From: Cyanobacteria bacterium UBA2566
GTDB taxonomy: Bacteria; Cyanobacteriota; Cyanobacteriia; Cyanobacteriales; Desertifilaceae
Assembly (NCBI GenBank): GCA_002340255.1
Contig: DDLS01000138.1
Location: 19,895 to 83,894 of the forward strand
Length of the DNA: 64,000 bases
Direction of reading: 5' to 3'
Part shown: positions 44,200 through 53,515 of the stretch, in pieces
Numbering within the stretch: the stretch's first letter is position 1
How the letters are laid out: every line of letters begins with the position of its first letter
Position numbers and translations under genes: made by a program
The notes under the pieces: model-generated
Databases searched by the model: none
Told to the model about the DNA's origin: nothing
Seen by the model: the letters and a program-made list of their open reading frames with translations, nothing else

Positions 44200-45462
44200 C
44201 TAATTCTCGGTAGAATTAGGATCGAAAGGGCCAGAGGTATAATTATCTAAATCAGTGCTATTCTCTAACCTTAATCCCTGGGGGGTTTTGACAATAATGT
44301 TATCTCCTCCCAAGGCCTGAGCTTCCGCTAAAGCTTCTCCAGCCGTAACAATTAAGGTAACTTCAGAATCATCATTACGAGGGACGACACTACTCACCCC
44401 TAAGCTAACGGTGATATAGGGACTAATGGGGGAGTTGGGATGGACTAATTTGAGGCTACTGATTTCTGAATGGATATAGGTGGCTACTTGCATGGCTCCT
44501 TCAACGTTAGTTTGGGGCAATAAAATCGCGAACATTTCTCCCCGATAACGAGCAACCATATCTGCTGGACGTTTCACCACAGAGCGAATAGCATCAGCAA
44601 TGCTTTTTAAGCATTCATTGCTCGTTTGAGAGCCGTAGCTATAGACATAGGGCTTAAAATAATCAACGCGACAGACAATTAGGGATAGGGGTTTCAAATC
44701 TCGTTTCATCCGTCGCCATTCTTGCTCGATAAATTCGTTAAAGCGACGACGGTTGGGGAGTTGGGTGAGGCGATCGAAAAGAGTGAGATTTTTAACTTGT
44801 TTGTTAACAGCTTCTAATTCTTGGCGAGTAGTCCATTCTACATAAGAGAGTTGTTCATACTGATAAATAATAAAATAACAGACCAGGAGAGTCATGGCCA
44901 AAAAGAGGAAAGATTCCACAGTGATGGTATGGGATAATTCACTGGGAGGAAAGCCAAAAATCCAGTGATTTACGCAAAAATAAGCAATAACCACCCCTTG
45001 AGCAATGATATGAATGGGCCAAGAAACAGGTATGGCAGTCGCTTGCATGAGAAACATGACGAGCCAAAGTTCTGGTTGAAATTCACACACTCCGGCGGCT
45101 GTTCCCAGAACTTGGGGTAATAGGGTTACCGACCAGGATAATCCGAGGAATAGTAAGCTAGGATGGCGGCGACCAAATTGGGTTTTTTGTAATCCCCAAC
45201 AACCGACTAGGGCAAATAGGGTCGTAATGCGAGCGCTGAGGAGTTCACTGGCAAATTGCTCACCATAGAGGATCGCTTCAAACAAGGCTATGGCGAAAAC
45301 TCCACCTAGGGTAATCCAAATAGTTGTCTGAAGACGGGCTAAGATGAGAAACTTGCGCCATTCAGGTTCGATGCGTGCATCTTTTTCCCCAGTTTTTTTT
45401 ATGTCTTCCAAGGAAGCTGAGTCGTCTTGAGAAGATTGTTTTGGCTTAGATCCCTGATTCAT
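44200..45462 (-). CDS. Membrane GGDEF-domain protein with degenerate active site
   Basis: 420 aa. About six membrane helices (about 48-205) form an unassigned sensor, followed by a GGDEF domain from about 225. LTQLPNRRRFNEFIEQEW is normal, but the catalytic loop reads RGEMF (ARYRGEMFAILLPQ) in place of GG[DE]EF, and the GTP-binding helix reads YGSQTSNE instead of YGHxxGD. It is therefore probably catalytically dead and may act as a c-di-GMP receptor or scaffold. The degenerate loop is seen in the sequence; the role is inference. It is convergent with the PCS-like gene. Confidence 0.88.
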   Translation of the reverse strand: MNQGSKPKQSSQDDSASLEDIKKTGEKDARIEPEWRKFLILARLQTTIWITLGGVFAIALFEAILYGEQFASELLSARITTLFALVGCWGLQKTQFGRRHPSLLFLGLSWSVTLLPQVLGTAAGVCEFQPELWLVMFLMQATAIPVSWPIHIIAQGVVIAYFCVNHWIFGFPPSELSHTITVESFLFLAMTLLVCYFIIYQYEQLSYVEWTTRQELEAVNKQVKNLTLFDRLTQLPNRRRFNEFIEQEWRRMKRDLKPLSLIVCRVDYFKPYVYSYGSQTSNECLKSIADAIRSVVKRPADMVARYRGEMFAILLPQTNVEGAMQVATYIHSEISSLKLVHPNSPISPYITVSLGVSSVVPRNDDSEVTLIVTAGEALAEAQALGGDNIIVKTPQGLRLENSTDLDNYTSGPFDPNSTEN

Positions 45463-45744
45463 GGTTTATAGGCTATCCGATCGCCTGTTCCGTAATGGAC
45501 TGTTTAATCGGTTTTGCGATAGTTTACATTAACCGAGGTTCCCAGGTATATCATTCATCGACTAAGTGGATTGACCTGTGCTCTCTCACTGAATGGGGGG
45601 TGGAGTTGGCTGGAGCTGAGGCCGAGCCAAATTCCTCGTTTTGCTATACCTGTGTTTTGAATGTGTCTCTAGAGCAATAGGTCATAGCTTACAATTTTAG
45701 CGGAAAGGTTGTTCTCTCTGGCGATTTTGAGAACGGGATGTGTT

Positions 45745-47193
45745 ATGGGTTTCAGTATGGTTAATCTTAATCAGGAATTTCAACAAGCCTATCAGTACCA
45801 GCGAGAGGGGAATTGGGAAGCGGCTCTCCTTAGATATGAGCGGGTTTTAGAACTCGATCCTCAACATATGAGTACCCTGGTGAATTTAGGGGTTTTGTAT
45901 AAGCAACAGGGTGAATATGAGCAGGCATCTCGGTTATATGAGCGGGCATTGCAACAAAAGCCTAATCATGTGATTGCTCATTACAATTTAGCTTTGGTCT
46001 ACGAGCAACAAGGACGGTTATCGGATGCGGTGCGTCATTATAGCCATGGGTTGTTGTTTCAGCCGACGGATGAAAATTTATGCCAACATCTTCAGGCGGC
46101 GTTGGTTGCTCAGGGAAGTTTTCAGAGCGATCGCCCTTTGTATGAGCAAGCACTGCATCAGGTTTCCCTGAGCCTATCGGCTTTTATGGAGTTGATTGCT
46201 TTTCTCCGTCAGGAAGAATGCTTGGAAGTGGCGATCGCGCTTTTGGAGGCGGCGATCGAGCAATATCCTGACCGACCCGCACTCTATTCTCTTTCTGGTG
46301 GTATTTATAATCAGATGGGAAATTATGCTGAGGCGATGAAGGGGTTTGAACAGGCGATCGCGCTCTCTCCTCAAGATCCGAATTATATCCAATATTTAGG
46401 GATTATTTTAGCGAAACAAGGAAATTGGGAAGCCGCTCAATCTTATCTGCGAGAGGCTCTGAGTCTTGCCCCTCATCTGGGTAAAGCCAGGCGATGGCTC
46501 AATTTGGTCAATCTTGTGGGTTCCGAGCCGCCTCAAGTTGAGTTTAAGTCCCACCATCAGGTAATTCAATTGGAGATTACGGGTAAAAATTTGGATGTGG
46601 AATTAACGCAGGTGAATGATCGCCAGTTCTATGAACAGCCGGAACTCGATTTTATCAACGAGACGCTGACACGGCGATCGGCGATCGTTGATGTGGGTGC
46701 GAATACAGGCAACCACTTGGTCTATTTTGCCAAAATATTAGGGGCACAACTGGTAATTCCAATTGAATTTCAACCCGATAGTATTGCAGCACTGAAAACC
46801 AATATCGCCTTGAATCAAATTACTAATGTGGACCTGTCTAAATTAGGCTATGCTGTAGGGAAAAACTCCGGTCGTGCCCAACTCACCCATCATCCTACTG
46901 GCGATCTGTGTTTAACAGAACTCAAGCAAGATCCCAACGGAACGGTAGAAGTTTTACCTCTCGATCGGCTGATCGCTACTCCTGTAGATTTCATTAAAAT
47001 GGATGTGCAAGGATTAGAAATTGAAGTTTTAGAGGGTGCTGAGGGTCTATTTCGGCAATACCAACCCCATGCACTGATTGAAGTCACCAAAAGGAATAAA
47101 CCCGGATTTTTAAGCTTCCTGGAGCGAATTAATTACAAGATTATCAAAGAGTTTCGAGAATGGAATTACAGCAACTTCTACATTTCACCGTGA
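45745..47193 (+). CDS. TPR protein with FkbM-type methyltransferase domain
   Basis: 482 aa from ATG 45745; a TTG at 45709 is in frame but has no protein-like start. The first 260 residues hold about six TPR units (ALLRYERVLELDPQH, EQASRLYERALQQKPNH). The rest is an FkbM methyltransferase: SAIVDVGANTGNHLVYFAKI (SAM loop), VIPIEFQPD and IKMDVQGLEIEVLEGAEG. It probably methylates a glycan or polyketide held by the TPR surface, or acts as part of a glycosylation system. The substrate is unknown. It stands alone, and no glycosyltransferase is adjacent. Confidence 0.9.
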   Translation: MGFSMVNLNQEFQQAYQYQREGNWEAALLRYERVLELDPQHMSTLVNLGVLYKQQGEYEQASRLYERALQQKPNHVIAHYNLALVYEQQGRLSDAVRHYSHGLLFQPTDENLCQHLQAALVAQGSFQSDRPLYEQALHQVSLSLSAFMELIAFLRQEECLEVAIALLEAAIEQYPDRPALYSLSGGIYNQMGNYAEAMKGFEQAIALSPQDPNYIQYLGIILAKQGNWEAAQSYLREALSLAPHLGKARRWLNLVNLVGSEPPQVEFKSHHQVIQLEITGKNLDVELTQVNDRQFYEQPELDFINETLTRRSAIVDVGANTGNHLVYFAKILGAQLVIPIEFQPDSIAALKTNIALNQITNVDLSKLGYAVGKNSGRAQLTHHPTGDLCLTELKQDPNGTVEVLPLDRLIATPVDFIKMDVQGLEIEVLEGAEGLFRQYQPHALIEVTKRNKPGFLSFLERINYKIIKEFREWNYSNFYISP

Positions 47194-47215
47194 TAGCTCT
47201 AGGTAAAAGACAAGA

Positions 47216-47278
47216 GGGAATAGGCAAAGGGGCAAACCGGGTTTTCCCTATTCCCTATTCCCTATTCCCTATTCCCTA
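47216..47278. repeat. Tandem TTCCCTA run
   Basis: GGGAATAGG at the left and four or five copies of TTCCCTA at the right (CCCTATTCCCTATTCCCTA) lie between converging genes at 45745 and 47286. This is one of the most regular heptamer arrays in the window. Confidence 0.7.
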
Positions 47279-47285
47279 GCCTGCC

Positions 47286-47828
47286 CTACAGGTCATCTAA
47301 AGCTGCGAGTAACGTCTGCATGTCTGCATTGGGGTGAAGGAAGGAGAAGAGGTGCTTATAGCGCAAAATTCCCCGGCGATCGAGGACAAATTGGGCGGGT
47401 AGGGGTGCGCCTAAGGCTTGACCGACGGCGTAGGCGCGGAAAGTGGTGCAGTCTGGATCGGAGAGTAGGGGCATTTTGAGACCCAAATCTTGAACCACGA
47501 TCGCACTTTGTTCGGCAGAAGTGCTAGTGATTAATAGCACTTCTGCCCCGCGTTCTGTAAACGCTTCATACTGTTCGTTCAGTTCTTTGATGTGAGGGAA
47601 ACAGAGGGGACAGTATTGTTTTTCAGTAAAAATCCGTGTAAAAGCCACGATCGCCGGTTTTTGCTCGCGGTAGTCTGAAAGCCGCACAGTTTCCCCATGG
47701 GTGATATTGGGGAGTTGAAAGTCAGGGGGCATCAGTCCCACATCCCAACGACTGGTTGCGGGAATGGGGAAAAAGTTGTTGGCAAAGCGTTGATTGAGTA
47801 AACCGCGAAAGTCTGTTGAAGTAACCAT
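47286..47828 (-). CDS. Peroxiredoxin-like (AhpC/TSA) protein
   Basis: 180 aa. Thioredoxin-fold peroxiredoxin-like core with TRIFTEKQYCPLCFPHI, where C73 and C76 form a CxxC at the place of the peroxidatic Cys. The usual Prx threonine (PxxxTxxC) is only partly preserved (FTEKQYC). A thiol oxidoreductase of the redoxin/AhpC-like type is the safer label. It probably acts in the cytosol on peroxides or disulfides. It is next to rimI on the same strand, with a 66-bp spacer. Confidence 0.83.
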   Translation of the reverse strand: MVTSTDFRGLLNQRFANNFFPIPATSRWDVGLMPPDFQLPNITHGETVRLSDYREQKPAIVAFTRIFTEKQYCPLCFPHIKELNEQYEAFTERGAEVLLITSTSAEQSAIVVQDLGLKMPLLSDPDCTTFRAYAVGQALGAPLPAQFVLDRRGILRYKHLFSFLHPNADMQTLLAALDDL

Positions 47829-47894
47829 TTTGGGTAATGGGTGATGCTTCTTAAGGTAGGACTTCTAGTAGTGTAATACTATTGGTGTCCTGAA

Positions 47895-48413
47895 CTATTT
47901 AGATTGGGCTTGCTGTTGCCACTGACTTAACTGCTCTGGAAACTGGGGCGATTGTAAACCATTGAGCCATAAGACAAGGGCATCTTCACCCGTTTCTTGA
48001 TAATACTTGCGTCTGCGTCCAGCCGTGAGAAAGCCGAATTTTTGATAGAGTCCTAGGGCGCTATGGTTTGAGGCTTTTACTTCTAGAGTGGCTCTCTCTA
48101 AACCCCTTTGTCGTGCAGATTCTAATAAAGCACACAGTAGAAATTGCCCTAAGCCTTGATTTTGATACTGGGGATGAATGGCTAAAATGGTCAGATGAGC
48201 TTCTTCCACGATCGCCCAATAACAGCCCAATCCAACCAACTCCTCACCCAAAGATAAGCCCAATAACTCACTCTGTGGACTCTCAAGTTCCCTTTGGTAA
48301 GCGTCTAAACTCCATAACTGACCAAAACAGAGGCGATCGAGGGTAAGCACAGCGTCTAGGTGTTCTGGGGCGATCGCATGGAGAACAACAGGCACAGAAA
48401 CGGATGGGTTCAT
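47895..48413 (-). CDS. rimI: Ribosomal-protein-alanine N-acetyltransferase RimI
   Basis: 172 aa. GNAT motif A is clear: LTILAIHPQYQNQGLGQFLL (acetyl-CoA pyrophosphate loop QNQGLG), followed by LEVKASNHSALGLYQKFGF, where NxxAxxLYxKxGF is characteristic of RimI. It acetylates the N-terminal Ala of ribosomal protein S18, or other N-termini in cyanobacteria. The C-terminal 30 residues extend beyond the domain. It is divergent from lysA, and a short spacer separates them. Confidence 0.88.
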   Translation of the reverse strand: MNPSVSVPVVLHAIAPEHLDAVLTLDRLCFGQLWSLDAYQRELESPQSELLGLSLGEELVGLGCYWAIVEEAHLTILAIHPQYQNQGLGQFLLCALLESARQRGLERATLEVKASNHSALGLYQKFGFLTAGRRRKYYQETGEDALVLWLNGLQSPQFPEQLSQWQQQAQSK

Positions 48414-48537
48414 AGGGATGGGAATATAGGGAGATCTTACAAGGGAATGATTTTAACTATTGGTGAATTGCAGTTCACCATGGACAATAGAGTATAGAAC
48501 GAATTAATAATGAATAACGAACCCTCTTCCTGAGATT

Positions 48538-49944
48538 ATGGTATCCACACCCTCCCGCATTACCTCACCCCATGGCACAGATTATCTTTCCCCGGTTGAA
48601 GAGCCTCTTGGCGATCGCTCACCGAATCAACATTTACTTCCTCTTACCGCTCAAGTGAACAGCAACGATCAATTAACCATCGGTGGTGTAGCTGTTTCTG
48701 AATTAGTGAAAACCTATGGCTCTCCCCTCTATATCCTCGATGAAGAGAGCTTACGTGCTGCCTGTCGCCAATACCGAGAAGCCCTTAAACGCTACTATCC
48801 AGGAGAAGCAACGGTTCTGTATGCCTCAAAAGCATGGAATTGTTTAGCCATTTGTGCGATCGCCGGCTCAGAAGGATTAGGTATTGATGTCGCTTCGGGT
48901 GGAGAACTTTACACTGCCCTACAAGCAGGAGTTGCAGCCGATCAGATTTACTTCCATGGCAATAATAAATCCGCTACCGAACTCGCCGAAGCTCTAGACG
49001 TTGGCTCTCATGTAGTTGTCGATAACTGGTTAGAATTAGAAACCTTGGCGCAGCTCAGTGGCGCTCAAGGAAAAACTGTTCCGATCCTCATTCGGATTAC
49101 ACCTGGCATCGAATGTCACACCCATGAATATATTCGCACGGGACATATTGACAGTAAATTTGGCTTCGATCCCAATCAAATTGAAGCGGTTCTCAAAGAA
49201 ATTGCCCAACAACCGAGCCTAGATTTCCAAGGATTCCACGCCCATATCGGCTCCCAAATTTTTGAACTTGAACCCCATAAAGATCTCCCCGGAGTGATGG
49301 TGCAATGGTTCCTGAAAGCTAAAGAAATTGGCTTATCTCCCTCTGTCCTAAATGTAGGTGGCGGCTTAGGAATTCGCTATACCGAAGACGACGATCCCCC
49401 CTCCATTGACGCTTGGGTCAAACAAGTTTGTACCGCGATGGTAGCAGCCTGCAAAAACGCCCAAATTGCTCCCCCGCACCTAATCTGTGAACCCGGACGT
49501 TCCTTAGTCGGTTCATCCTGTATCACCGCCTACACCGTCGGCTCCCGTAAAGCCATTCCTGACATGCGAACCTATATCGCTGTAGATGGAGGCATGTCCG
49601 ATAATGCTCGCCCGATCACCTATCAAGCTCTCTATCGTCCTGTAGCTGTCGATCGCATGGCCCAACCCTGTACGGAAACCGTAACCGTTGCTGGTAAACA
49701 TTGCGAATCTGGCGATATTCTGATCCAACAAGCTCAACTTCCCCCCTTGCAATCTGGGGATATCCTCGCCATTTTAGCCACGGGAGCATACAACTATAGT
49801 ATGGCTTCCAACTATAACCGCGTTACCCGACCAGCCGCTGTCTTAGTCAGAGAGGGTCAAGGTCAAGTGATTATTGAGCGGGAAACCTATCAAGACTTGG
49901 TAAGCTGCGATCTCCTTCCCGATCGCCTCAAATCCATTTCTTAG
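48538..49944 (+). CDS. lysA: Diaminopimelate decarboxylase
   Basis: 468 aa. PLP is bound by K98 in VLYASKAWNC. The group IV decarboxylase pattern includes HAHIGSQI, NVGGGLGI, CEPGRSLV, and YNYSMASNYN at the end. It removes CO2 from meso-diaminopimelate to give L-lysine, the last step of lysine synthesis in the cytosol. A 45-residue N-terminal extension precedes the domain and looks disordered. Downstream genes follow after about 220 bp with a hairpin and heptamer repeats, so it is probably monocistronic. Confidence 0.94.
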   Translation: MVSTPSRITSPHGTDYLSPVEEPLGDRSPNQHLLPLTAQVNSNDQLTIGGVAVSELVKTYGSPLYILDEESLRAACRQYREALKRYYPGEATVLYASKAWNCLAICAIAGSEGLGIDVASGGELYTALQAGVAADQIYFHGNNKSATELAEALDVGSHVVVDNWLELETLAQLSGAQGKTVPILIRITPGIECHTHEYIRTGHIDSKFGFDPNQIEAVLKEIAQQPSLDFQGFHAHIGSQIFELEPHKDLPGVMVQWFLKAKEIGLSPSVLNVGGGLGIRYTEDDDPPSIDAWVKQVCTAMVAACKNAQIAPPHLICEPGRSLVGSSCITAYTVGSRKAIPDMRTYIAVDGGMSDNARPITYQALYRPVAVDRMAQPCTETVTVAGKHCESGDILIQQAQLPPLQSGDILAILATGAYNYSMASNYNRVTRPAAVLVREGQGQVIIERETYQDLVSCDLLPDRLKSIS

Positions 49945-49992
49945 CAATCACAGGAGACTCGAAACTGGGGTCAGATTGAGTCTGTCCCTAGG

Positions 49993-50016
49993 TTCAGGTG
50001 GCGATCGTCACCTGAA
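49993..50016. repeat. HIP1-centred hairpin after lysA
   Basis: TTCAGGTG and CACCTGAA form an 8-bp stem around GCGATCGT, so the whole is an almost complete palindrome centred on a HIP1-like site. It lies 48 bp after lysA and before cdaA. No T-run follows, so a terminator role is not clear. Confidence 0.5.
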
Positions 50017-50100
50017 TACTCTCTGAAGTGTCCAAGGTAGGAAGCGTGCAGTATCTGCTTAGGGATGTTTAAGGGAAGGATAAAACCCAGTTTTGCCCAC

Positions 50101-50164
50101 TACCGACTCCCTATTGCCTCTTGCCTCTTGCCCACTGCCTATTCCCTAATTCCCTATTCCCTAG
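50101..50164. repeat. Degenerate heptamer array before cdaA
   Basis: Repeated TTGCCTC and CCTATTCCCTA units run up to 3 bp before the cdaA start codon, so the ribosome site of that gene is embedded in the repeat region. Confidence 0.6.
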
Positions 50165-50166
50165 CT

Positions 50167-51090
50167 ATGGGAGATCTTTTAACACAATGGTTATCCAACT
50201 TAACTGATACTCACAAAAACCTGCTGCATACGGTTGACTTCATCTCCGTTTTGATGTTGACCTACATGGTCTTGATGATTATTGGTGAACGTCGAACTTT
50301 GTGGATGGTGCGAGGATTCATTATTCTAATGCTGGGCACCGCCATCAGTTCTGTTGTGAACTTAACCTTACTGAGCTTTGTGTTAAACAAATTAGTCATT
50401 GGTTCTGCCGTCGCTATGGCTGTGATTTTGCAGTCCGAGTTTCGTCGGTTGCTGGAACAATTGGGCCAAGGACAAGTCATTGATTTGTTCCTTCCCCCAT
50501 CTGAGCCTCCCCCCAAAGCAGAGAGTGTGATTGATGAAATTGTCGATGCGGTTAAAGACCTGTCTCAAAATCGGACGGGGGCACTGCTGATTTTAGAAAC
50601 CACTGGGCCCATTGATGAGCGCGATTTTTCTGTTCCTGGGGTAAGGTTAAATGCAGAAGTTTCCAAGGAGTTGTTACAAACTATTTTCCAAACCAGTACC
50701 CTATTACATGATGGAGCGGTTTGGATTCGCATGTCTCGTATTATTGCTGCTGGAGTCATTTTACCCCTATCCGATCGCACCGCCTCCCGTAAGCTGGGGA
50801 CTCGTCACCGAGCAGCCATGGGCATTACTGACCGCGTGGAAAATTGTCTGTGTGTTGTTGTTTCTGAGGAAACTGGTTCTATCTCTCTGGCGGAAAAGGG
50901 TCTCCTGAATCGTCCCTTAACCAGCAGTAAACTAAAGGAACTCTTGGAAGCCAAATTCTCTCAATCAGTAGAACGGGAGGCTGTTGCCCCCGATTTGCGA
51001 AATTTGGGCCGCCAGATCAATTCTCAAGGTGCAGCGATGGTTGCACGCCTACTCCGTTTACCTTCTTCTGATTCTCAAAAGAAAAAATGA
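50167..51090 (+). CDS. cdaA: Diadenylate cyclase, CdaA type
   Basis: 307 aa from ATG 50167; the upstream frame is repeat sequence. Three N-terminal membrane helices (about 22-90, FISVLMLTYMVLMIIG, VVNLTLLSFVL) are followed by a DisA_N cyclase domain with DGAVWIR (DGA) and LGTRHRAAMG (RHR), the two motifs required for making c-di-AMP from two ATP. It is a membrane protein and the usual diadenylate cyclase in cyanobacteria, linked to osmotic and K+ control. No Shine-Dalgarno is visible, because the heptamer repeats end just before. Its stop codon overlaps the start of uppS (ATGA). Confidence 0.93.
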   Translation: MGDLLTQWLSNLTDTHKNLLHTVDFISVLMLTYMVLMIIGERRTLWMVRGFIILMLGTAISSVVNLTLLSFVLNKLVIGSAVAMAVILQSEFRRLLEQLGQGQVIDLFLPPSEPPPKAESVIDEIVDAVKDLSQNRTGALLILETTGPIDERDFSVPGVRLNAEVSKELLQTIFQTSTLLHDGAVWIRMSRIIAAGVILPLSDRTASRKLGTRHRAAMGITDRVENCLCVVVSEETGSISLAEKGLLNRPLTSSKLKELLEAKFSQSVEREAVAPDLRNLGRQINSQGAAMVARLLRLPSSDSQKKK

Positions 51091-51851
51091 CTGCAAAGCA
51101 AATTATTGACTATACTCTGAAGACTCTCCCTAGTGACCTCGATCCCCAAAAGCTTCCTCGTCATGTTGCAGTAATTATGGATGGTAATGGTCGCTGGGCC
51201 CAACAGCGAGGACTCCCTAGAATTATGGGACACACCCGTGGAGTAGATACGGTGCGGGAGTTAGTACGCTGTTGTGATGATTGGGGTATCCAAGCCCTAA
51301 CGGTTTATTCCTTTTCCACTGAAAATTGGAAGCGCCCCCCCCAAGAGGTCAGTGTAATTATGACCTTGCTAGAACAGTTCCTCCAACGGGAATTACCAGA
51401 AATGATGGACAGAAAAATTCGCTTAGAGTTGGTGGGAGGTCTACAAGATTTACCCAATTCTGTGCAAAAACAAATTAAAAAATCCATGGGGACAACTTCT
51501 CAGAATGAAGGGATGCGGTTTACAGTGGCGACGAACTATGGAGGACGGCAGGAGATTTTACAAGTCTGTCAAGCTCTAGCAGCACAGGTGAAGCAGGGAG
51601 ATTTAAATCCGGAAGATATCGATCAAGCCTTGTTTGAACGCCATTTGTATACGGTGAATGTGGGCGATCCGGATCTGTTGATTCGCACCAGTGGGGAAAT
51701 GCGAATTAGTAATTTTTTGTTGTGGCAGTTGGCCTATGCGGAAATTTATATTACGGATATCCTGTGGCCGGATTTTGACCGTGCCGAGATGCATCGGGCG
51801 CTCTGGGAGTTTCAGAAGCGCGATCGCCGCTTTGGTAAAGTGAAGTCTTAA
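51087..51851 (+). CDS. uppS: Undecaprenyl diphosphate synthase-type isoprenyl transferase
   Basis: 254 aa. Cis-prenyltransferase signature: HVAVIMDGNGRWAQQRGLPR (catalytic Asp), GVDTVRELVRCCDDWGI, YSFSTENWKRP and the substrate-binding DLLIRTSGEMRISNFLLWQLAYAE. It builds the C55 lipid carrier for peptidoglycan and glycans at the membrane surface. It overlaps cdaA by 4 bp, so c-di-AMP and lipid-carrier synthesis are co-translated. The M16 protease gene follows after 45 bp and may be read through. Confidence 0.95.
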   Translation: MTAKQIIDYTLKTLPSDLDPQKLPRHVAVIMDGNGRWAQQRGLPRIMGHTRGVDTVRELVRCCDDWGIQALTVYSFSTENWKRPPQEVSVIMTLLEQFLQRELPEMMDRKIRLELVGGLQDLPNSVQKQIKKSMGTTSQNEGMRFTVATNYGGRQEILQVCQALAAQVKQGDLNPEDIDQALFERHLYTVNVGDPDLLIRTSGEMRISNFLLWQLAYAEIYITDILWPDFDRAEMHRALWEFQKRDRRFGKVKS

Positions 51852-51896
51852 TTTCGATACCATTAAAAATTAGGTATACTTGTCATCTTATTCCTT

Positions 51897-53474
51897 ATGA
51901 ACAGAGTTCAGTTGACCGATAGAGGGCGGTTACTGCCCTTGAATCTCAAAAAATTAGTAGCTTTTCTCTTGAGTATCCTGGTTGGCGTTTATGTGCTGGG
52001 GGTAGAACCGGCGATCGCCTTAATTCAAGATCCGAGCGAGTTTTCGATTCAACCCTATTTAGATAACGTCGAAAAACAAGTTAAAACGTTCAGGCTCGAT
52101 AACGGTCTCCGGTTTATTGTCCTCGAGCGCCATCAAGCACCCGTGATATCATTCATGCTCTATGCCGATGTTGGGGGAGCCAATGAACCGGTCAGTAAAA
52201 CCGGTGTTGCCCATTACTTAGAACACCTCGCTTTCAAGGGAACTACGGCGATCGGAACAACAGACTATGCAGCGGAAAAACCCTTGATGGATGAACTCGA
52301 TCGCCTCTTCGATCAAATTCAAGCCGCTCAAGCCAATGGAAATACAGAAGAAGCTCAAGAACTACAAGCTAAATTCGATCAAATTAATCAACAAGCCTCC
52401 GAGTACATCAAACAAAATGAATTTGGTCAAATCGTGGAGCAGTTTGGGGGTGTGGGACTAAACGCCACGACTTCCACGGATGCGACCCGCTACTTTTTTA
52501 GCTTGCCCTCCAATAAACTAGAATTGTGGATGTCCCTAGAGTCAGAACGATTCCTAGACCCGGTGTTTCGGGAATTTTACCAGGAAAAAGAGGTGATTCT
52601 GGAAGAGCGACGGATGCGTAGTGATAATTCTCCAATTGGGAAAATGATTGAAGCCTTTCAAGATACAGCATTCAAAGTCCATCCCTATCGTCAACCCGTG
52701 ATTGGCTATGAGGAAGACTTACGCAATCTCACCCGGCAAGATGTGAAAGATTTCTTCGAGACCTATTATGTGCCCAATAATCTGATTGTAGCGATCGTAG
52801 GTGATGTCAACATCGATGAAGTTGAAAAACTAGCTCAAGCCTATTTTGGTCGCTTTCCAGCTCGCCCCACTCCCAAAGTCAAGATACCGGTGGAACCCAA
52901 ACAAACCGAAACCCGCGAAGTGACCCTAGAACTGCCGACCCAACCGATGTATTTAGAGGGCTATCACCGTCCGGCCGGCAACGATCGAGATCATGCAGTG
53001 TACGATCTGATGGGAGCCATTCTCAGTAATGGCCGGACGGCTCGCTTGTATAAGTCCTTAGTAGAAGAGAAACAAGTCGCCCTATCTGCGGCGGGCTTTA
53101 GTGGATTTCCGGGCAACAAATACCCCAATTTAATGCTGTTTTACAGCCTAACGGCTCCAGGGCATACAGTCGATGAAGTGTCGGAAGCTTTACAAGTCGA
53201 AATTGAACGGCTGAAAACCGAACCGGTGAGTGAAACTGAATTAAATCGGGTGAAAACTCAAGCCAAAGCCAGTTTATTAGGCACGCTAGATTCTAATTCG
53301 GGTTTAGCGAGTTTATTAGCAAAATATGAAGCAACAACCGGATCGTGGCGCAATTTATTTCAGGAAGTTGAAGCCATTGAAGCGGTGAGGCCCCAAGATA
53401 TTCAGCGAGTCGCACAAGCGACATTTACCCCAGAAAATCTCACTATTGGGCGATTGTTAACCGCGAGTAATTAA
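51897..53474 (+). CDS. M16-family zinc peptidase, active subunit
   Basis: 525 aa. An N-terminal hydrophobic segment (LVAFLLSILVGVYVLGV) suggests export. The inverse zinc motif HxxEH is intact at H106-H110 (HYLEH), and a downstream Glu lies in the VILEER region, as expected. An unusual insertion near 130-160 is Gln/Ala-rich (AAQANGNTEEAQELQAKF). Two M16 halves are present. It probably partners the inactive M16 gene next to it as a heterodimeric protease in the periplasm, cutting peptides. The substrate is unknown. Confidence 0.9.
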   Translation: MNRVQLTDRGRLLPLNLKKLVAFLLSILVGVYVLGVEPAIALIQDPSEFSIQPYLDNVEKQVKTFRLDNGLRFIVLERHQAPVISFMLYADVGGANEPVSKTGVAHYLEHLAFKGTTAIGTTDYAAEKPLMDELDRLFDQIQAAQANGNTEEAQELQAKFDQINQQASEYIKQNEFGQIVEQFGGVGLNATTSTDATRYFFSLPSNKLELWMSLESERFLDPVFREFYQEKEVILEERRMRSDNSPIGKMIEAFQDTAFKVHPYRQPVIGYEEDLRNLTRQDVKDFFETYYVPNNLIVAIVGDVNIDEVEKLAQAYFGRFPARPTPKVKIPVEPKQTETREVTLELPTQPMYLEGYHRPAGNDRDHAVYDLMGAILSNGRTARLYKSLVEEKQVALSAAGFSGFPGNKYPNLMLFYSLTAPGHTVDEVSEALQVEIERLKTEPVSETELNRVKTQAKASLLGTLDSNSGLASLLAKYEATTGSWRNLFQEVEAIEAVRPQDIQRVAQATFTPENLTIGRLLTASN

Positions 53475-53514
53475 CCATTAGGTAACCGATTACCTATTAC
53501 CCATTACCCAAAAA
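53472..53514. repeat. Heptamer repeats between the two M16 genes
   Basis: ACCGATTACCTATTACCCATTACCC-type units (split here as ATTACCTATTACCC and CATTACCC) fill the 41-bp spacer just before the second M16 ATG, leaving no ordinary Shine-Dalgarno. Confidence 0.55.
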
Positions 53515-53515
53515 A

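Noticed and set aside
45495..45680. 61-codon frame before the TPR-FkbM gene
   Set aside because: No ribosome site, no homology recognised, and unlikely composition; treated as spacer.
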